From positions 273,585,014-273,649,013 of the forward strand of contig CM038215.1 of NCBI GenBank assembly GCA_021442155.1: a DNA stretch of 64,000 nucleotides, given 5' to 3'. This stretch comes from Cymbidium sinense. Its lineage: Eukaryota; Streptophyta; Magnoliopsida; Asparagales; Orchidaceae. Shown here piece by piece: positions 49,621-61,760 of the stretch. Position 1 is the stretch's first letter. Each line of letters opens with the position of its first letter. The notes under the pieces were generated by a model, which saw only the letters and a list, made by a program, of their open reading frames with translations, made no database searches and was not told the origin of the DNA. The position numbers were made by a program, and so were the translations under genes.

Positions 49621-50564
49621 TCATAAACCCTAATCCCTAAACCCTAAACCCTAAAAACCCTAAACCATAATGCATAAACACTAAACCATAAACCCCAAAC
49701 CCTAAACCCTAACCCTAAATCTTAAACGCTAAATCCCTAAACCCAAAAACCCTAAAAACTTAAAAAATAAAATAAAATTAAAACTCAACTAAAAAATAAA
49801 CCAAAACCTAAAAAATAAACTAAAATAAAAAACTTAAACTAAAGTAAATAAACTAAAATAACTTAACTAAACTAAGTAAAAATAAAAAATAAACCTACAT
49901 AAATAAAATAAAATAAACTAAAGTAAATAAAAAATAAACTAAATAAACTTAAACCTACCGATTTACTTAATTTTTTTAAAAAAAACCCCTTAAAGCCTTA
50001 ACTCTAAATCCTAAACCCTAAACCCTAAACCTGAAAACCATAAACCCTAAAACCCTAAACCCTTAACCCTAAAAATAAAAACAAAAAATAAATATAAAAT
50101 AAAACCTAAACCCTAAACTACAAAAAAAGCCTAAAATTAAAATAAACAAAATAAAATAAACCTAAACCTAAAATTAAAGAAACTAAACTAAAATAAATAA
50201 AAACTAAACCTAAAATAAACTAAACCTAAACCCAAACTAAATAAATTTAAATAAACTAAAAATAAACCTAAACCTAAACTAAAAAATAAAACCTAAAATA
50301 AAAACCTAAAACCTAATCCCAAAATAATAAAATAAAAACTTAAACCTAAACCTAAAATTAAAAAATAAATCTTAAACTTAGAAAATAAAATAAAAATAAA
50401 CCTCAACCAAAAAATAAACCTAAACCTAAAAAATAAACTAAAATAACAATCCTAAACAAAAATAAATAAACCCAAAATAAATAAAGTAAACTAAATAAAA
50501 AAAACGTAAACAAAAATAAAAAATAAAATAAACTAAAATAAATAATAAGTAAACTAAATAAACT

Positions 50565-50597
50565 AAAGAAGAAATTTTAATTTGTTCCTATTAAAAC
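50565..50597 (+). repeat. GRP 3'-UTR tail remnant, 4 (shortened)
   Basis: AAAGAAGAAATTTTAATTTG then TTCCTATTAAAA; lacks the GTTGAATATG middle but keeps both ends. Confidence 0.7.
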
Positions 50598-53500
50598 CAA
50601 AATTATAAACTCCTAAACCTAAAACCTAAATCCTAAAACCTAAACCTAAAACCTAAATCCTAAAACCTAAACCCTAACCCTCAACCTAAACCCTAAAAAC
50701 TGTAAACTCTAAACCCTAAATCCTAAACGCTAAACCCTAAAACCATAAACCCTAAACCCTAAACCCTAAACCTTAAATCATAAAACCTAAAAAAACCCTA
50801 AACCCTAATCCCTAAACCCTAAACCCTAAAAAAACCCTAAACCCTAAACCATAAAAAGCTAAAAAACTAAACCTGAACTAAATAAAACCTAAAAAAGAAA
50901 TAAATACAAAATCTAAACCAAAATAAAATAAAATAAATAAAATAAAATAAAAACATAAACTAAAACCTAAACTTAAAAAGAAAATAAAATAAAAAGATAA
51001 AAACTAAACTAAAATAAAATAAATAACATAAACTAAACTAAAAATTTAAAACCTAAATAAAATAAAAACTAAACCTAAAATAAAATAAAATAAACCTAAA
51101 ATAAAATAAAATAAAAACTAAATCCTAAACATAAAATAAAAATAAAATAAACCTAAACCTAAACTAAAATGAACTAAACTAAAATAAATAAATCCTAGAC
51201 CTAAACTAAATAAATTAAAATAAACTAAAAATAAAGCTAAACCTAAACTAAAAAATATAACCTAAAAGAAAAATCTAAAACTTAAACCTAAAATGATAAA
51301 ATAAAAACCTAAAAATAAACCTAAAAATAAATAATAAAACCAAAAGATAAAAAATAAACCTAAACCTAAACATAAACCTAAAAAATAAACTAAAATAAAA
51401 AACATAAGCAAAAATAAATAAACTTAAAATAAATAACTAAACTAAATAAAAATAAAAATTAACATAAATAAATAAAACTAAATAAACCTAAACCTACCAG
51501 TTTACTTAATTTAAAAAAAATAAAAAAAGCCTAACCTTAATCCTTAAGCCCTAAAACTAACCTTCAACCCTAAACTCTAAACTCTAAACCTACAACACTA
51601 AACCCTAAACACTAAACACTAAAACTCTAAACCCTAAACCCTAAATGCAAAAATCACAAACTGTAGAACCTTAAAACTTGAACCCTAAACCCTAAACAAC
51701 AAACCCTAAAACCTACAAAACTATACCCTAAACCCCAAACTCTAAACCCTAAATCAAATGCCCTATACCCTAAATCCTAAAAACCTAAAAACCTAAATCT
51801 AAACTAAATAAGACCTAAAAATAAAATAAATAAAAACACCTAAACCTAAATAGCAACCTAAAATAAAATAAAATAAAAATTAAAACTAAATGTAAAATAA
51901 ATACAAAAGAAACCTAAAAAAATAAAATAAAAACCTAAACCTAAAAAATAAACTTAAGAAAAAACCTAAATGTTAAACTAAAAAACAACCCTAAACCTAA
52001 AATAAACAAAATAAACCTAAACCTAAACCTAAACTAAAATAAACTAAACTAAAAAAATAGAACCTAAACCTAAACCTAAAATAATCTAAACCTAAACCCA
52101 AAAATAAATAAAATAAAATAAATTAAAAATAAACCTGAACTAAAAAATAATACCTAAAAATAAACCTAAAATAAAAACCTAAAACCTAAACCTAAAAAAA
52201 TAAAATAAAAACATAAACCTAAAAAATTAAAATAAAATAAAACTAAACTAAATAAATAAATATAAACCTAAACCTAAACCTAAAAAATAAACTAAAATAA
52301 AAAAAGATAAATTAAAATAAATAAACCTAAAATAAATAAACTAAACTAAGTAATGATAAAAAATAAAATAAACTAAATAATCCTAAACCTATCGATTTAC
52401 TTAATTTAAAAAAAAAACACTAAACCCTAAACCCTAAATACTAAACCCTAAACCTTAAACCCTAAATGCTAAAACTAACCCTAAACCCTAAACCTTAAAA
52501 AACCGTAAACCCTAAACCCTAAACCCTAAGCAAACCCTAAATCATAAACCCTAAACCCTAAACCCCAAAAATGATAAACCCTAAAGCTTGAACATTAAAC
52601 CACAAACCCTAAACTAAATAAAATAAAATTAACTAAAAATAAGCCTAAACCTAAACTAAAAAATAAAACCTAAAAAGAAACTTAAAAGAAAAATCTAAAG
52701 TATAAACCTAAAAAAATAAGATAAAAGCCTAAACCTAAACCTAAAAAAAAATTGAAACCTGAAAAAAAAAAAAAACTAAACCCTAACCCTAAATGCTAAA
52801 CCCTAAAACTAGACCTAAACCCTAAACTCTAAACCCTAAACCTACAACCCCAAACCCTAAACCCTCAACCCTAAAACCTAAACCCTAAACTTTAAACCCT
52901 AAAACATTAAACCCTAACCAAAAACCCTAAACCCTAAACACTAAACCCTAAAACCTTCAACACCAAACCCTAAACCCTAAACCCCAAACACTAAACCCTA
53001 AAAACATAAAAACCTAAACCTAAACTAAATAAAACCTAATAGTAAAATAAATAAAAAAAACCTAAACCTAAATAAAATAAAGTAAATAAAATATAATAAA
53101 ACTTAAACTAAAACCTAAAACCTAAACCTAAACCTAAAAATAAAATAAAATAAAAACTAAAAACTAAACTAAACATAAAAATAAAAGCTAAAGATAAATA
53201 AAAAATAATACATAAACCTTAAAATAAAAAAAAACCTGAACCTAAAATAAACAAAATAAAAAATATCTACACCTAAACTAAAATAAACTAAACTAAAATA
53301 AATAGAACCTAAACCTTAACCTAGAATAAACTAAACCTAAACCTTAAAGTAAATAGAATAAATATGCTAAAAATAAACCTAAACTAACAATAAACCTAAA
53401 ATAAAAACCTAAAACCTAAACCTAAAAAAATAAAATAAAAACCTAAATCTAAACCTAAAAATAAAAAATAAAACTAAATTAAGAAAAAACAAAAACTTAA

Positions 53501-54301
53501 ACCTTAACCTAAAAAATAAACTAAAATAAAAAACCTTAACTAAATAAAAATGAAAAATAATTCTAAAAAATAAAAAAATAAAATAAACTAAAATAAATAA
53601 AAAATAAACTAAATAAACCTAAACTAGTGGGTTTACTTAATTAAAAAAATACTATAAATCCTAAACCCTAAACCCTAAACCCTAAACCCGAAAAACCCTA
53701 AACCCTAATGCCTAAACACTAAACACTAAACCCTAAACCCTAACCCTAAACCCTAAACACTAAAACCCTAAACCCCAAAACCCTAAACACTAAACCCTAA
53801 ACCCTAAAAACCTAAAAACTTACACCTAAAATAAGTAAAACCTAAAAATAAGATAAATAAAAAATCCTTAACCTAAATAAAAATAATAATTAAAATGTAA
53901 ACTAAAACCTAAACCTAAACCTAAAAATATAATAAAATAAACAAATAAAATAAAATTAAAATAAAATGAATAATATCATAAACTAAACTAAAAAAATAAA
54001 ATAAACTTAAGAATAAAAAAACTTAAATAAATTAAAAACTAAATGTAAAATAAAAAAATAAACCTAAAATAAAAATTAAATAAAAACCTAAACCTAAAAC
54101 TAACCCTAAACCTACAACACTAAACCTACAACCCTAAACCCTAAACCCTAAAAAATCCTAAACCCTAAACTAAAACTTAAACCCTAAACCTAAAACCTAA
54201 AACCTAAACCTTAAACCTAAATCCTAAACCCTAAACCCTAAATTAAAACCTAAACCTTAAGCTAAACCATAAACCTAAGCTAAACCCTAAACCTATAACC
54301 C

Positions 54302-54376
54302 TATACTTAAAATAAAATACATTGGACTCAAACAATTATATATTGTCATTCAATACTTCCTATAGGTGAGTGTTTC
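54302..54376. repeat. Embedded element E2, copy 4
   Basis: TATACTTAAAATAAAATACA, TTGGACTC, ATTCAATACTTCCTATAGGT, GAGTG; internally shortened. Confidence 0.8.
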
Positions 54377-54957
54377 ACCCTAAACCCAAACCCTAAACCC
54401 TAAATAAACCATAAACCCTAAATAAACCCTAAACCTAAATACTAAACTCTAAACCTAAAACCCTAAACCCTAAACCCTAAACCCTAAAAACCTAAAAACT
54501 TACATATAAATTAAGTAAAACCTAAAAATAAAATAAATAAATAAACTTAAACTTAAATAAAATAAAATTAAAAATAAAATAAAAATGTAAACTAAAACTT
54601 AAACCTAAACTTTAAAATAAAATAAAATAAACTAATAAAAATAAATTGAAATAAAATAAATATTAACCTAAACTAAACTAAAAAAAAACTTAAGAATAGA
54701 AAACCTAAATAAAATAAAAACTAAATGTAAAATAAAAATAAAATAAACCTAAAATAAAATAAAATGAACCTAAAATAAAATAAAATAAAAACTAAATAAA
54801 AATGTAAACCAAAAACTAACCCTAAACCTACAACACTAAACCTATAACCCTAAACCTACAACCCCAAACCCTAAACTTAAAAAAACCTTAAACCCTAAAC
54901 CCTAAACTAAACCCAACTTAAAACATAAAAAATCAAAACCCTAAACCATAAATCTAA

Positions 54958-55020
54958 ACTATACTTACATTGAAAAACTATTAATTATATTGAAATCATT
55001 CCTTCTAACTTCAAATTATA
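54958..55020. repeat. Embedded element E2, copy 5
   Basis: ACTATACTTACATTGAAAAA then TTAATTATATTGAAATCATTCC and TTCAAATTATAAACC; shortened at several points. Confidence 0.78.
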
Positions 55021-56467
55021 AACCCTAAACCCTAAACCCAAACCCTAAATCCTAAATGTTAAACCTTAAACCCTAAACACAAAAATAAACCATAAACCCT
55101 AAACCCTAACCTACAACCCTAAACCCTAACCTACAACCCTAAACACTAAACCCTAAACCCTATGCTAACCATAAACCCTAAACCCTAAACTCTAAACCCT
55201 AAACCCTAAATTATAAAGCCTAAACACTAAACCCTAAACTTTAAAACCTAAAGCCTAACTCGAAAACCTAAACTCAAAAACCCCAAACCCTAAAACCCTA
55301 AACCCTAAACCTTAAACCCTTAAACCTAAACTCGAAACCCTAAAAACATAAAAACTTAAACCTAAAATAAGTTAAACTTAAAAATAAAATAGAAAAAAAC
55401 TAAACCTAAATAAAATAATAAAATATAATAAAATAGAAATGCAAATGAAAAACAAAACTTAAACCTAAAAATAAAATAAAATAAACTAATAAAAATAAAC
55501 TAAAATAGAATAAATAATAACCTAAACTTAAATAAAAATTAAAAAAAACCTAAGAATAAAAAATCTAAATAAAATAAAAACTAAATGTAAAATAAAAGTA
55601 ATATAAAATAAAAACTAAATAAAAACCTAAATTTAAAACTAACCTTAAACCTACAACCTATAACCTTAAACCTTCAACCCTAAACCTTAAACCCTAAAAA
55701 ACCCTAAACCCTAAACTCAAACCTGAACCCTTAACCTACAACCCTAAACCAGAAACCCTAAACCCTAAACCTTAAACCCTAAAAAACCTTAAATGCTAAA
55801 CCCTAAAATACCCTAACCCCTAAACCCTAAACCATAAACCCTAAAAAACCCTAAACCCTAAACCCTAAGCTAACCTTAAACCCTAAACTATAAACCCTAA
55901 ACCTAAACCTAAGATAAACACTAAACCTAAACCTAAACCTAAATAAACCCTAAACCCTAAACCGTAACTCAAAACCCTAAACCCTAAAACCCCAAACCCT
56001 AAACCCTAAACCTTAAACTCGAAAACCTACAAACCTAAAAACATAAACCTAAAAGTAAAATAAAATTAAAAAAATAAAATAAAATAAAAATGTAAATTAA
56101 AACCTAAACCTATACCTAAAAATAAAATAAAATAAACTAATAAAATAAATTAAAATAAAATAAATAATAACCAAAACTAAAATAAAAAAAATAAAATAAA
56201 CCTAAGAATAAAAAACTTAATAAAATAAAAGTTAAACATAAAATAAAAATAAAATAAACCTAAAACAAAATAAAACTAAATAAAAAAACATAAAACAAAA
56301 CAAAACCTAACATTAAACCTAAACCTAATCCCAAAATCCTAAACCCTAAACCCTAAACTAAAACTAACCTATACTAAAAAAACCTAAACCCTAAAGCCTA
56401 AACTCTAAACCCTAACCTTAAACCATAAACCTTAAACCCTAAACCTACAACCCTAAACATACAACCC

Positions 56468-56556
56468 TACAATTTTGAAAAAAATACATTCGATGTTATC
56501 AATTATCAATTATATTGAAATCATTCAATACTTCCTAGATAGTTAGTTAAGTCTAT
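56468..56556. repeat. Embedded element E2, copy 6
   Basis: TACAATTTTGAAAAAAATAC, ATTCGATGTTATCAATTATC, ATTGAAATCATTCAATACTT, CCTAGATAGTTAG. Confidence 0.85.
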
Positions 56557-59237
56557 AAACCCTAAACCTTAAACCCTAAACCCTAAACCCTAAAAACCCT
56601 AAACCCTAAAGCCTAAACACTAAACCCTAAACCCTAAACCCTAAACCCTAACCTTAAACTCAAAACACTAAAACCCTAAACCCTAAACCCTAAAAGCCTT
56701 AAAAAAATAAAAATTAAATTCAACTAAAAAATAAACCTAATCCTAAAAAATAAACTAAAATAAATAAACCTAAAAGAATTAAACTAAACTAAATAAAAAA
56801 AGAAATATACCTAAGTAAAAATAAAAAATAAAATAAACTAAAATAAATAAAAAATAAATAAAGTAAACTAAATCAACCTAAACCTATCAGTTAACTTTAT
56901 TAAAAAAAACCTTAAACCCTAAATTCTAAACCCAAAATCGTAAACTCTAATGCCTAAACCATAAACCCTAAAAGTAACCCTAAACCCTAAACCCTAGACC
57001 TATAACACTAAACCTATAACCCTAAACCCTAAACCCTAAACCCTAAACACTAAATCGTAAACCCTAAACACTAAAAACCCTAAACTTTAATCCCTAAACC
57101 CTAAACCCTAAACCCTAAAACCATAAGCCTAAACCCTAAACCCTAAAAACCTAAAAACCTAAAACATAAACCTAAAAAATAAAATAAAATAAAACTCAAC
57201 TCAAAATAAACTAAACCTAAACTTAAATATAAAGAAAACTAAAATAAAAGCCTAAACTAAATAAATAAACTAAACAAAATAAAAAATAAACTTAAATAAA
57301 ATAAAAAAATTAAAATAAAGTAAAACCTAAATCTAAAATGTAAACTAAATAAACCTAAACCTAATTTACTTAATTTAAAGAAACCACTCTAAACCTAAAC
57401 CCTAATCCAAAATCCTAAACCCAAAACTAAACACTAAAACCCAAAATAAACCTAAACCTAAACTTTAAACCTAAAACCTAAAATTGTAAAACTAAAACCA
57501 TAAACCTCAACCCTAAACCCTAAATACTAAACCCTAAACCATAACCTAAAGCCTAAGAAATAAATACAAAAAAAAATAAAATACTAAAACCCTAACCTAA
57601 ACCCATAAATTTAAACCCTAAACCCCAAAACCCAAAACCCTAAACCCTAAACCCTAAACCCTAAAATCTAAACCCTAAACCCTAAAATGCAAAACCCTAA
57701 ACCATAAACTTAAACCCTAAACCCTAACACCTACAACCCTAAACCCTAAACCCTAAATCCCAAACCCTAAACCCTAAACCCTAAACCTTAAACACTAAAA
57801 ACCTAAAAAGCTAACCCTAAATAAAATAAAATAAATAAAAATAAAAACCAAAACAAAAAAAACCTAAACCTAAAAATATAATAAAATATAAAATAAAAAC
57901 TAAACTAAAATGAAATTAATAAATACCTAAACTAAACTATAAAAAATAAAACAAACCTAAAAATAAATATCTTGAATAAAATAAAAACTAAAAGAAAAAT
58001 AAAAAGGTTATAAACCTAAAATAAAATTAAGTAAAAACCGAAACCTAAAATATAAACCTAAAAAATAAAAAAAAAATAAAACCTAAACCTTAAACTAAAA
58101 AAAAATAAAACCTAAACATAAAGTAAACAAAATAAAATAAACCTAAACCTAAACTAAAATAAACTAAACTAAAATAAATAAAACCTAAAATAAACTTAAA
58201 TTCGACCCTAAACTAAATAAAATAAAATAAACCAAAAATAAACCTAAATCTAAACTAACAAATAAAACATAAAATTAACCTAAAATAAAACCTAAAACCA
58301 AAGCCTAAAAAAAATATAATTAAATAAACCTAAACCTAAAAATAAAAAATAAAACCTAAACCTAAAAATAAAATAAAATAAAACTAAACTAAAATAAACA
58401 TAAACTAAAAAAAAAAAAAAAAAAAACCAAATAAAAAAGTAAACTAAAATAAAAAAACTAAAATAAATAAACCTAAAAAAACTAAATAAATAAAAAATAA
58501 AAATAGAAATAAAAGATAAAATAAACTAAAATTAATAAAAAATAAACTAAAAAACTAAAGAAAAACCTAAACCTAACCTAATTTAAAGACCCAAACCTAA
58601 AACCAAATAAATCCCTATATTCTAAACCCTAACCTAAACCCTAAACCATAAATTAACCTAAACCCACCACTAAAATAAACCTAAACTATAACCTAAACAT
58701 AACCTAAACCTACTAAATAAAAAATAAACTTAAACCTAAACCTAAACTAAACTAAACTAAACCTAAATAATCCTAAACCCTAAACCTAAAACCTAACTAA
58801 ACCCTATATCCTAAAATAAACCTAATAAACCCTAAACTTAAACTTAAACCCTAAACCTAAACTCTAAACCTAAACTAAAACTAAATACTAGACTAAAACT
58901 AAACTAAACCCTAAACCCTAAACTAAACTATAAAACCATGAACCTAAACTAAACTAAACCTAAAACCCTAAATAAAACCTAAAACCTAAATTATAAATAA
59001 ACTAAGCTTAAACCCTAAACCTAAACTAAATAACTACTAAACTTAAACCTTAAACTTAAAAACCATAAACTTTAAAACCCTTAAACCATAAAACCCTAAA
59101 CCCAAACCTAAACTCAATCCATAAACTAAACACAAAGCCTTAATCCCTAAACTAAACCTCTAAACCCTAACAAAACCATAAACCCTAAAATCATAAACTC
59201 TAAAACCTAAACACTAAACCTATTCTAGTTCATTTAA

Positions 59238-59428
59238 AAGCAATGATTAAAACTTAATTAATCAATTTACTACTATTCATGGGATTAATAGTCAATTAAC
59301 TTAAAAGAGTAATTAGGGTTCAATAGTCAATTTTAATTGCTAGTAATAAATCCAAAAAAATCATGGGAGGTAGAGGTCATCCCATTAAATTAACCCATAA
59401 AATTTGGGATTAATTGCTCACTTAATCT
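59238..59428 (-). repeat. Inverted fragment of the gypsy non-coding block
   Basis: The reverse complement matches 5448-5625 and 36301-36492: GAGCAATTAATCCCAAATTTT, then GATGACCTCTACC, TACTCTTTTAAGTTAATT and AATCCCATGAATAGTA. It resembles copy B slightly more (it has the CTACCTC and GAATAGTA words). It sits in CCTAAA repeats 150 bp before the LINE. Confidence 0.85.
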
Positions 59429-59580
59429 TAAACCTAAACTAAAACCTTGACCCTAAACTAAAACCTGAATCCTAAAGCTAAAACCTAAACCCTAAATCCT
59501 AAACCCTAAAAACCTAAAACACTAAACCCTAAACCCTAAAATCTAAATCATAAACCCTAAACCCTAAACCCAAAAAACCT
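59429..59580. repeat. CCCTAAA block bordering the LINE
   Basis: CCTAAAC and CCCTAAA repeats up to CCCAAAAAACC, where GC-rich LINE sequence begins abruptly. Confidence 0.93.
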
Positions 59581-59770
59581 CTCCCTCTCGGCTGCGCTCC
59601 CTCTCTGGCGATTTTGCGTTCCCCTGTGGATTGCCTTGTAATTGGTCAGCGCGCTTCTACCGAAGGTATTTGCTCCTATGTGACATCCTTGGATTAGAGC
59701 AATGGCGAGGCTCGATGTCATGAATCCCGCCTGCCGCTTCTCGACGCTTTAATTTGGTCTCGACTACAGT
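59581..59770 (+). other. LINE 5' leader and ORF1 N-terminal region
   Basis: Starts CTCTCCCTCTCGGCTGCGCT at the edge of the telomere-like repeats. It is clearly richer in GC than anything else in the window. An ATG at 59702 opens a 16-codon frame (MARLDVMNPACRF) that stops at TAA 59750; ORF1 sequence resumes in another frame at 59771. Possibly this ATG is the original ORF1 start followed by an indel. Confidence 0.65.
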
Positions 59771-60506
59771 TTTCTGGATTCGATTGCACCTATTAATGCA
59801 CCTATTGTTAAATCATTCAAAGATGCTTTATCTAGTAAGATCCCTTGCTCGAATGCTTTGATTAATCTCATTTTGACATCTTATCGTGGATTGTCGGCAG
59901 TAATGTGTTCAGATCAGGATGTTGAGAAACTTGCTAAGCCCTTCGAGTTCGCTTTGGTGGGTAAATTCTCCCTTAGACACCCGACTCTTGATAATATTCG
60001 CTCTTTCTTTCATAGTTTAAAGTTATCGGATACTTTCTCTATCAGGCTGATCGATCCCCGTCACATTCTTATTCAACTCTCAAATGATTTAGATTATTCG
60101 TGGGTTTTTGCTCGTCATTCTTACTTTGTGCATAATTATCAAATGCGGCTATTGAAATGGTCGCCCCTCTTTGATGTCAAAGAGGAATCTCCCATTGTCC
60201 CTCTTTGGCTTGCTTTTCCTAACATGCGAATACATTATGTCACTCATCAAGTTTTGTTTGCTATGCCTTTTTTGGTAGGCCTCTCCAAATAGACCAAGAA
60301 ATGGCCTCTAGATCTAGGCCATCTGTCGCTCGTATTCTCGTGGAGATAGATATCACAAAAAATATCCCAAAGAGATTTGGATTGGCTCCAAAAAATTTGG
60401 ATATAGTCAAAAAGTCAATTTCAAAATTTTCCGCCTTTTGCACTCACCAAGATTCACTGCACCATCACTAATGCTTTGTGCTTCATGCTAATCTCAGAAA
60501 AAATTT
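59771..60506 (+). pseudogene. LINE ORF1: DUF4283 RNA-binding domain and zinc knuckle
   Basis: Frame 59771-60292 encodes the DUF4283 domain: ALVGKFSLRHPTLDNIR, FFHSLKL, IRLIDPRHILIQL, YFVHNYQMRLLKW.PLFD and PLWLAFPNM. A one-base loss at about 60285 shifts the frame. The next piece (60289 on) reads ASRSRPSVARILVEIDI, a hallmark of plant LINE ORF1. It ends in a CCHC-like knuckle near 60440-60475, FCTHQDSLHHH-stop-CFVLH, in which the second Cys is Gln. ORF1 proteins bind element RNA in the ribonucleoprotein. The C-terminus after about 60506 is not clear. Confidence 0.88.
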
Positions 60507-61140
60507 ACCATAGAATATGAATACCATTAATGGAACTGGGAAAACCAATACTCTAGCATATGTGCCTAAAGTTACTCAAAAAGAACCTCTCCTCCCTACA
60601 CCTCCTACTGATCTGTCTAGTGGAAAACACTCGACCTTGGTAAAACCAGCCCATTGAGGGGTGTGATGATACAATGGCAATTTACCTAACCTCACCCCGC
60701 TTAACTGATTTCCCGATAGCTCTTTGCTTCATTTAAATTCTACGAAAATCTGAATGGTAGCCTTATATTGGACACCCAATTAAACAATTTGAATGGGAAT
60801 ATAATGGATCAAAATAATGATGACCCTATGGCTAACATATCGAGAAAGATATTTGTATTACGAATGGTGCTAACTTCCCCATCTATTTCCTTGAGTGATA
60901 ATCAATTGAACCCAATTTCTCACACTCTTCCAATACTGGAAGGTGAAATCCCCTTCTAAAACATTGATAGATTCTTCTACTATTCTAACCCAAAAATCAA
61001 TCCCTTTGATGGAGATAATTTGGATTCGATAGACCCTTTCAAATTGTTAAAACAAAAAACCCTACAAAGCAAAATTTTCTAATAATAACTTCACTAGAAC
61101 TACTCGCTTCTTTCACCCCACACAAGTAATGTGTCATCAT
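60507..61140 (+). pseudogene. ORF1 C-terminal region and ORF1-ORF2 spacer
   Basis: No strong motif. Thr/Pro/Ser/Asn-rich short frames (for example 60768-60959) would suit the low-complexity C-terminus of LINE ORF1. The minus-strand frame 61039-61269 is a shadow of it. Confidence 0.5.
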
Positions 61141-61760
61141 TTCTCCTCTCTTTCCTTTCTTTTTTTCCTTTTCCCTTTTGGTTGTCCCCTTATGATTAAT
61201 TTTCTTTTTGGAATATCCGGGTCGTGGGTCTATTCCGTCCATAATTGTGTTAGTCTTTGTCGTGTTCATAATATCAAGTTACTTGTTCTTATTGAACCTT
61301 TCATTAATTCTTCTAAGATTGCTTTTGTCGCTAGATCCCTTGGTTTTCATAATTTCTTCTTCAATCTTAATAATAAAATTTGGTGCTTTTGGCACAACTC
61401 CATCACCATTTCCATCATTGATGATCTTGACCAATTGGTTAATGTCAAAATCTCCTTAGGTGACTTATCTTTGGCTCTTTTATCTATGCTTCGTATTAGA
61501 GTCGGTAGGAACATCCTTGAATCACTTACGCACCTTCGCTTCCTGCTAACCTTCCCCGGTTGGTTGGAGGTGATTTCAATACTATCATAGCTAGTTCAAA
61601 AGAAGGGGAGGATGTTCTCCTAACCTTCATTCCATGGAGGACTTCTCAAATATGATCCTTGATTGCAACCGATCGACATTGGTTTCACTGGGTCTAACTT
61701 CACGCATGGCACAACTCTAGACTTTGGCATCTTGATAGGACCCTTTTAATTCTCTTGATC
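61141..61760 (+). pseudogene. LINE ORF2: apurinic/apyrimidinic-type endonuclease domain
   Basis: The start box FWNIRVVGS lies at 61206-61232, then in another frame LCRVHNIKLLVLIEPF (about 61255-61305), with the catalytic Glu of the IEPF motif, and ARSLGFHNFFFNLNNKIWCFW. GDFN, which carries a key Asp/Asn pair, is at 61569-61580, followed by an IDIGFTGSNFTHG-like segment near 61680, where the family has ..TWHN. The domain nicks target DNA to prime reverse transcription. At least four frame changes are needed to read through, so it is inactive. Confidence 0.85.

Larger units (their letters stand above)
40073..59237. repeat. Telomere-like higher-order array, 19 kb
   Basis: Alternating CCCTAAA blocks (100-500 bp) and AAAATAAA/CCTAAA blocks (500-1000 bp). 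An ordered, repeated phrase set marks units: CCTAAGAATAAAA...AAATGTAAAATAA (near 40973, 42168, 45956, 48608, 49300, 54008, 54683, 55552, 56200), and a unit end TTTACTTAATTT-A(n) (near 40508, 41605, 44489, 45468, 48133, 49959, 51495, 52390, 53627, 56885, 57362). Spacing is mostly 0.6-1.8 kb. G is very rare on the + strand (none at 41299-41608). From about 57800 the pattern becomes irregular. No gene; open frames here are repeat artefacts. Confidence 0.95.

Noticed and set aside
40073..59237. CRISPR-like or origin-like array
   Set aside because: There are no regular spacers, repeats are telomere-type words, and the context is eukaryotic.
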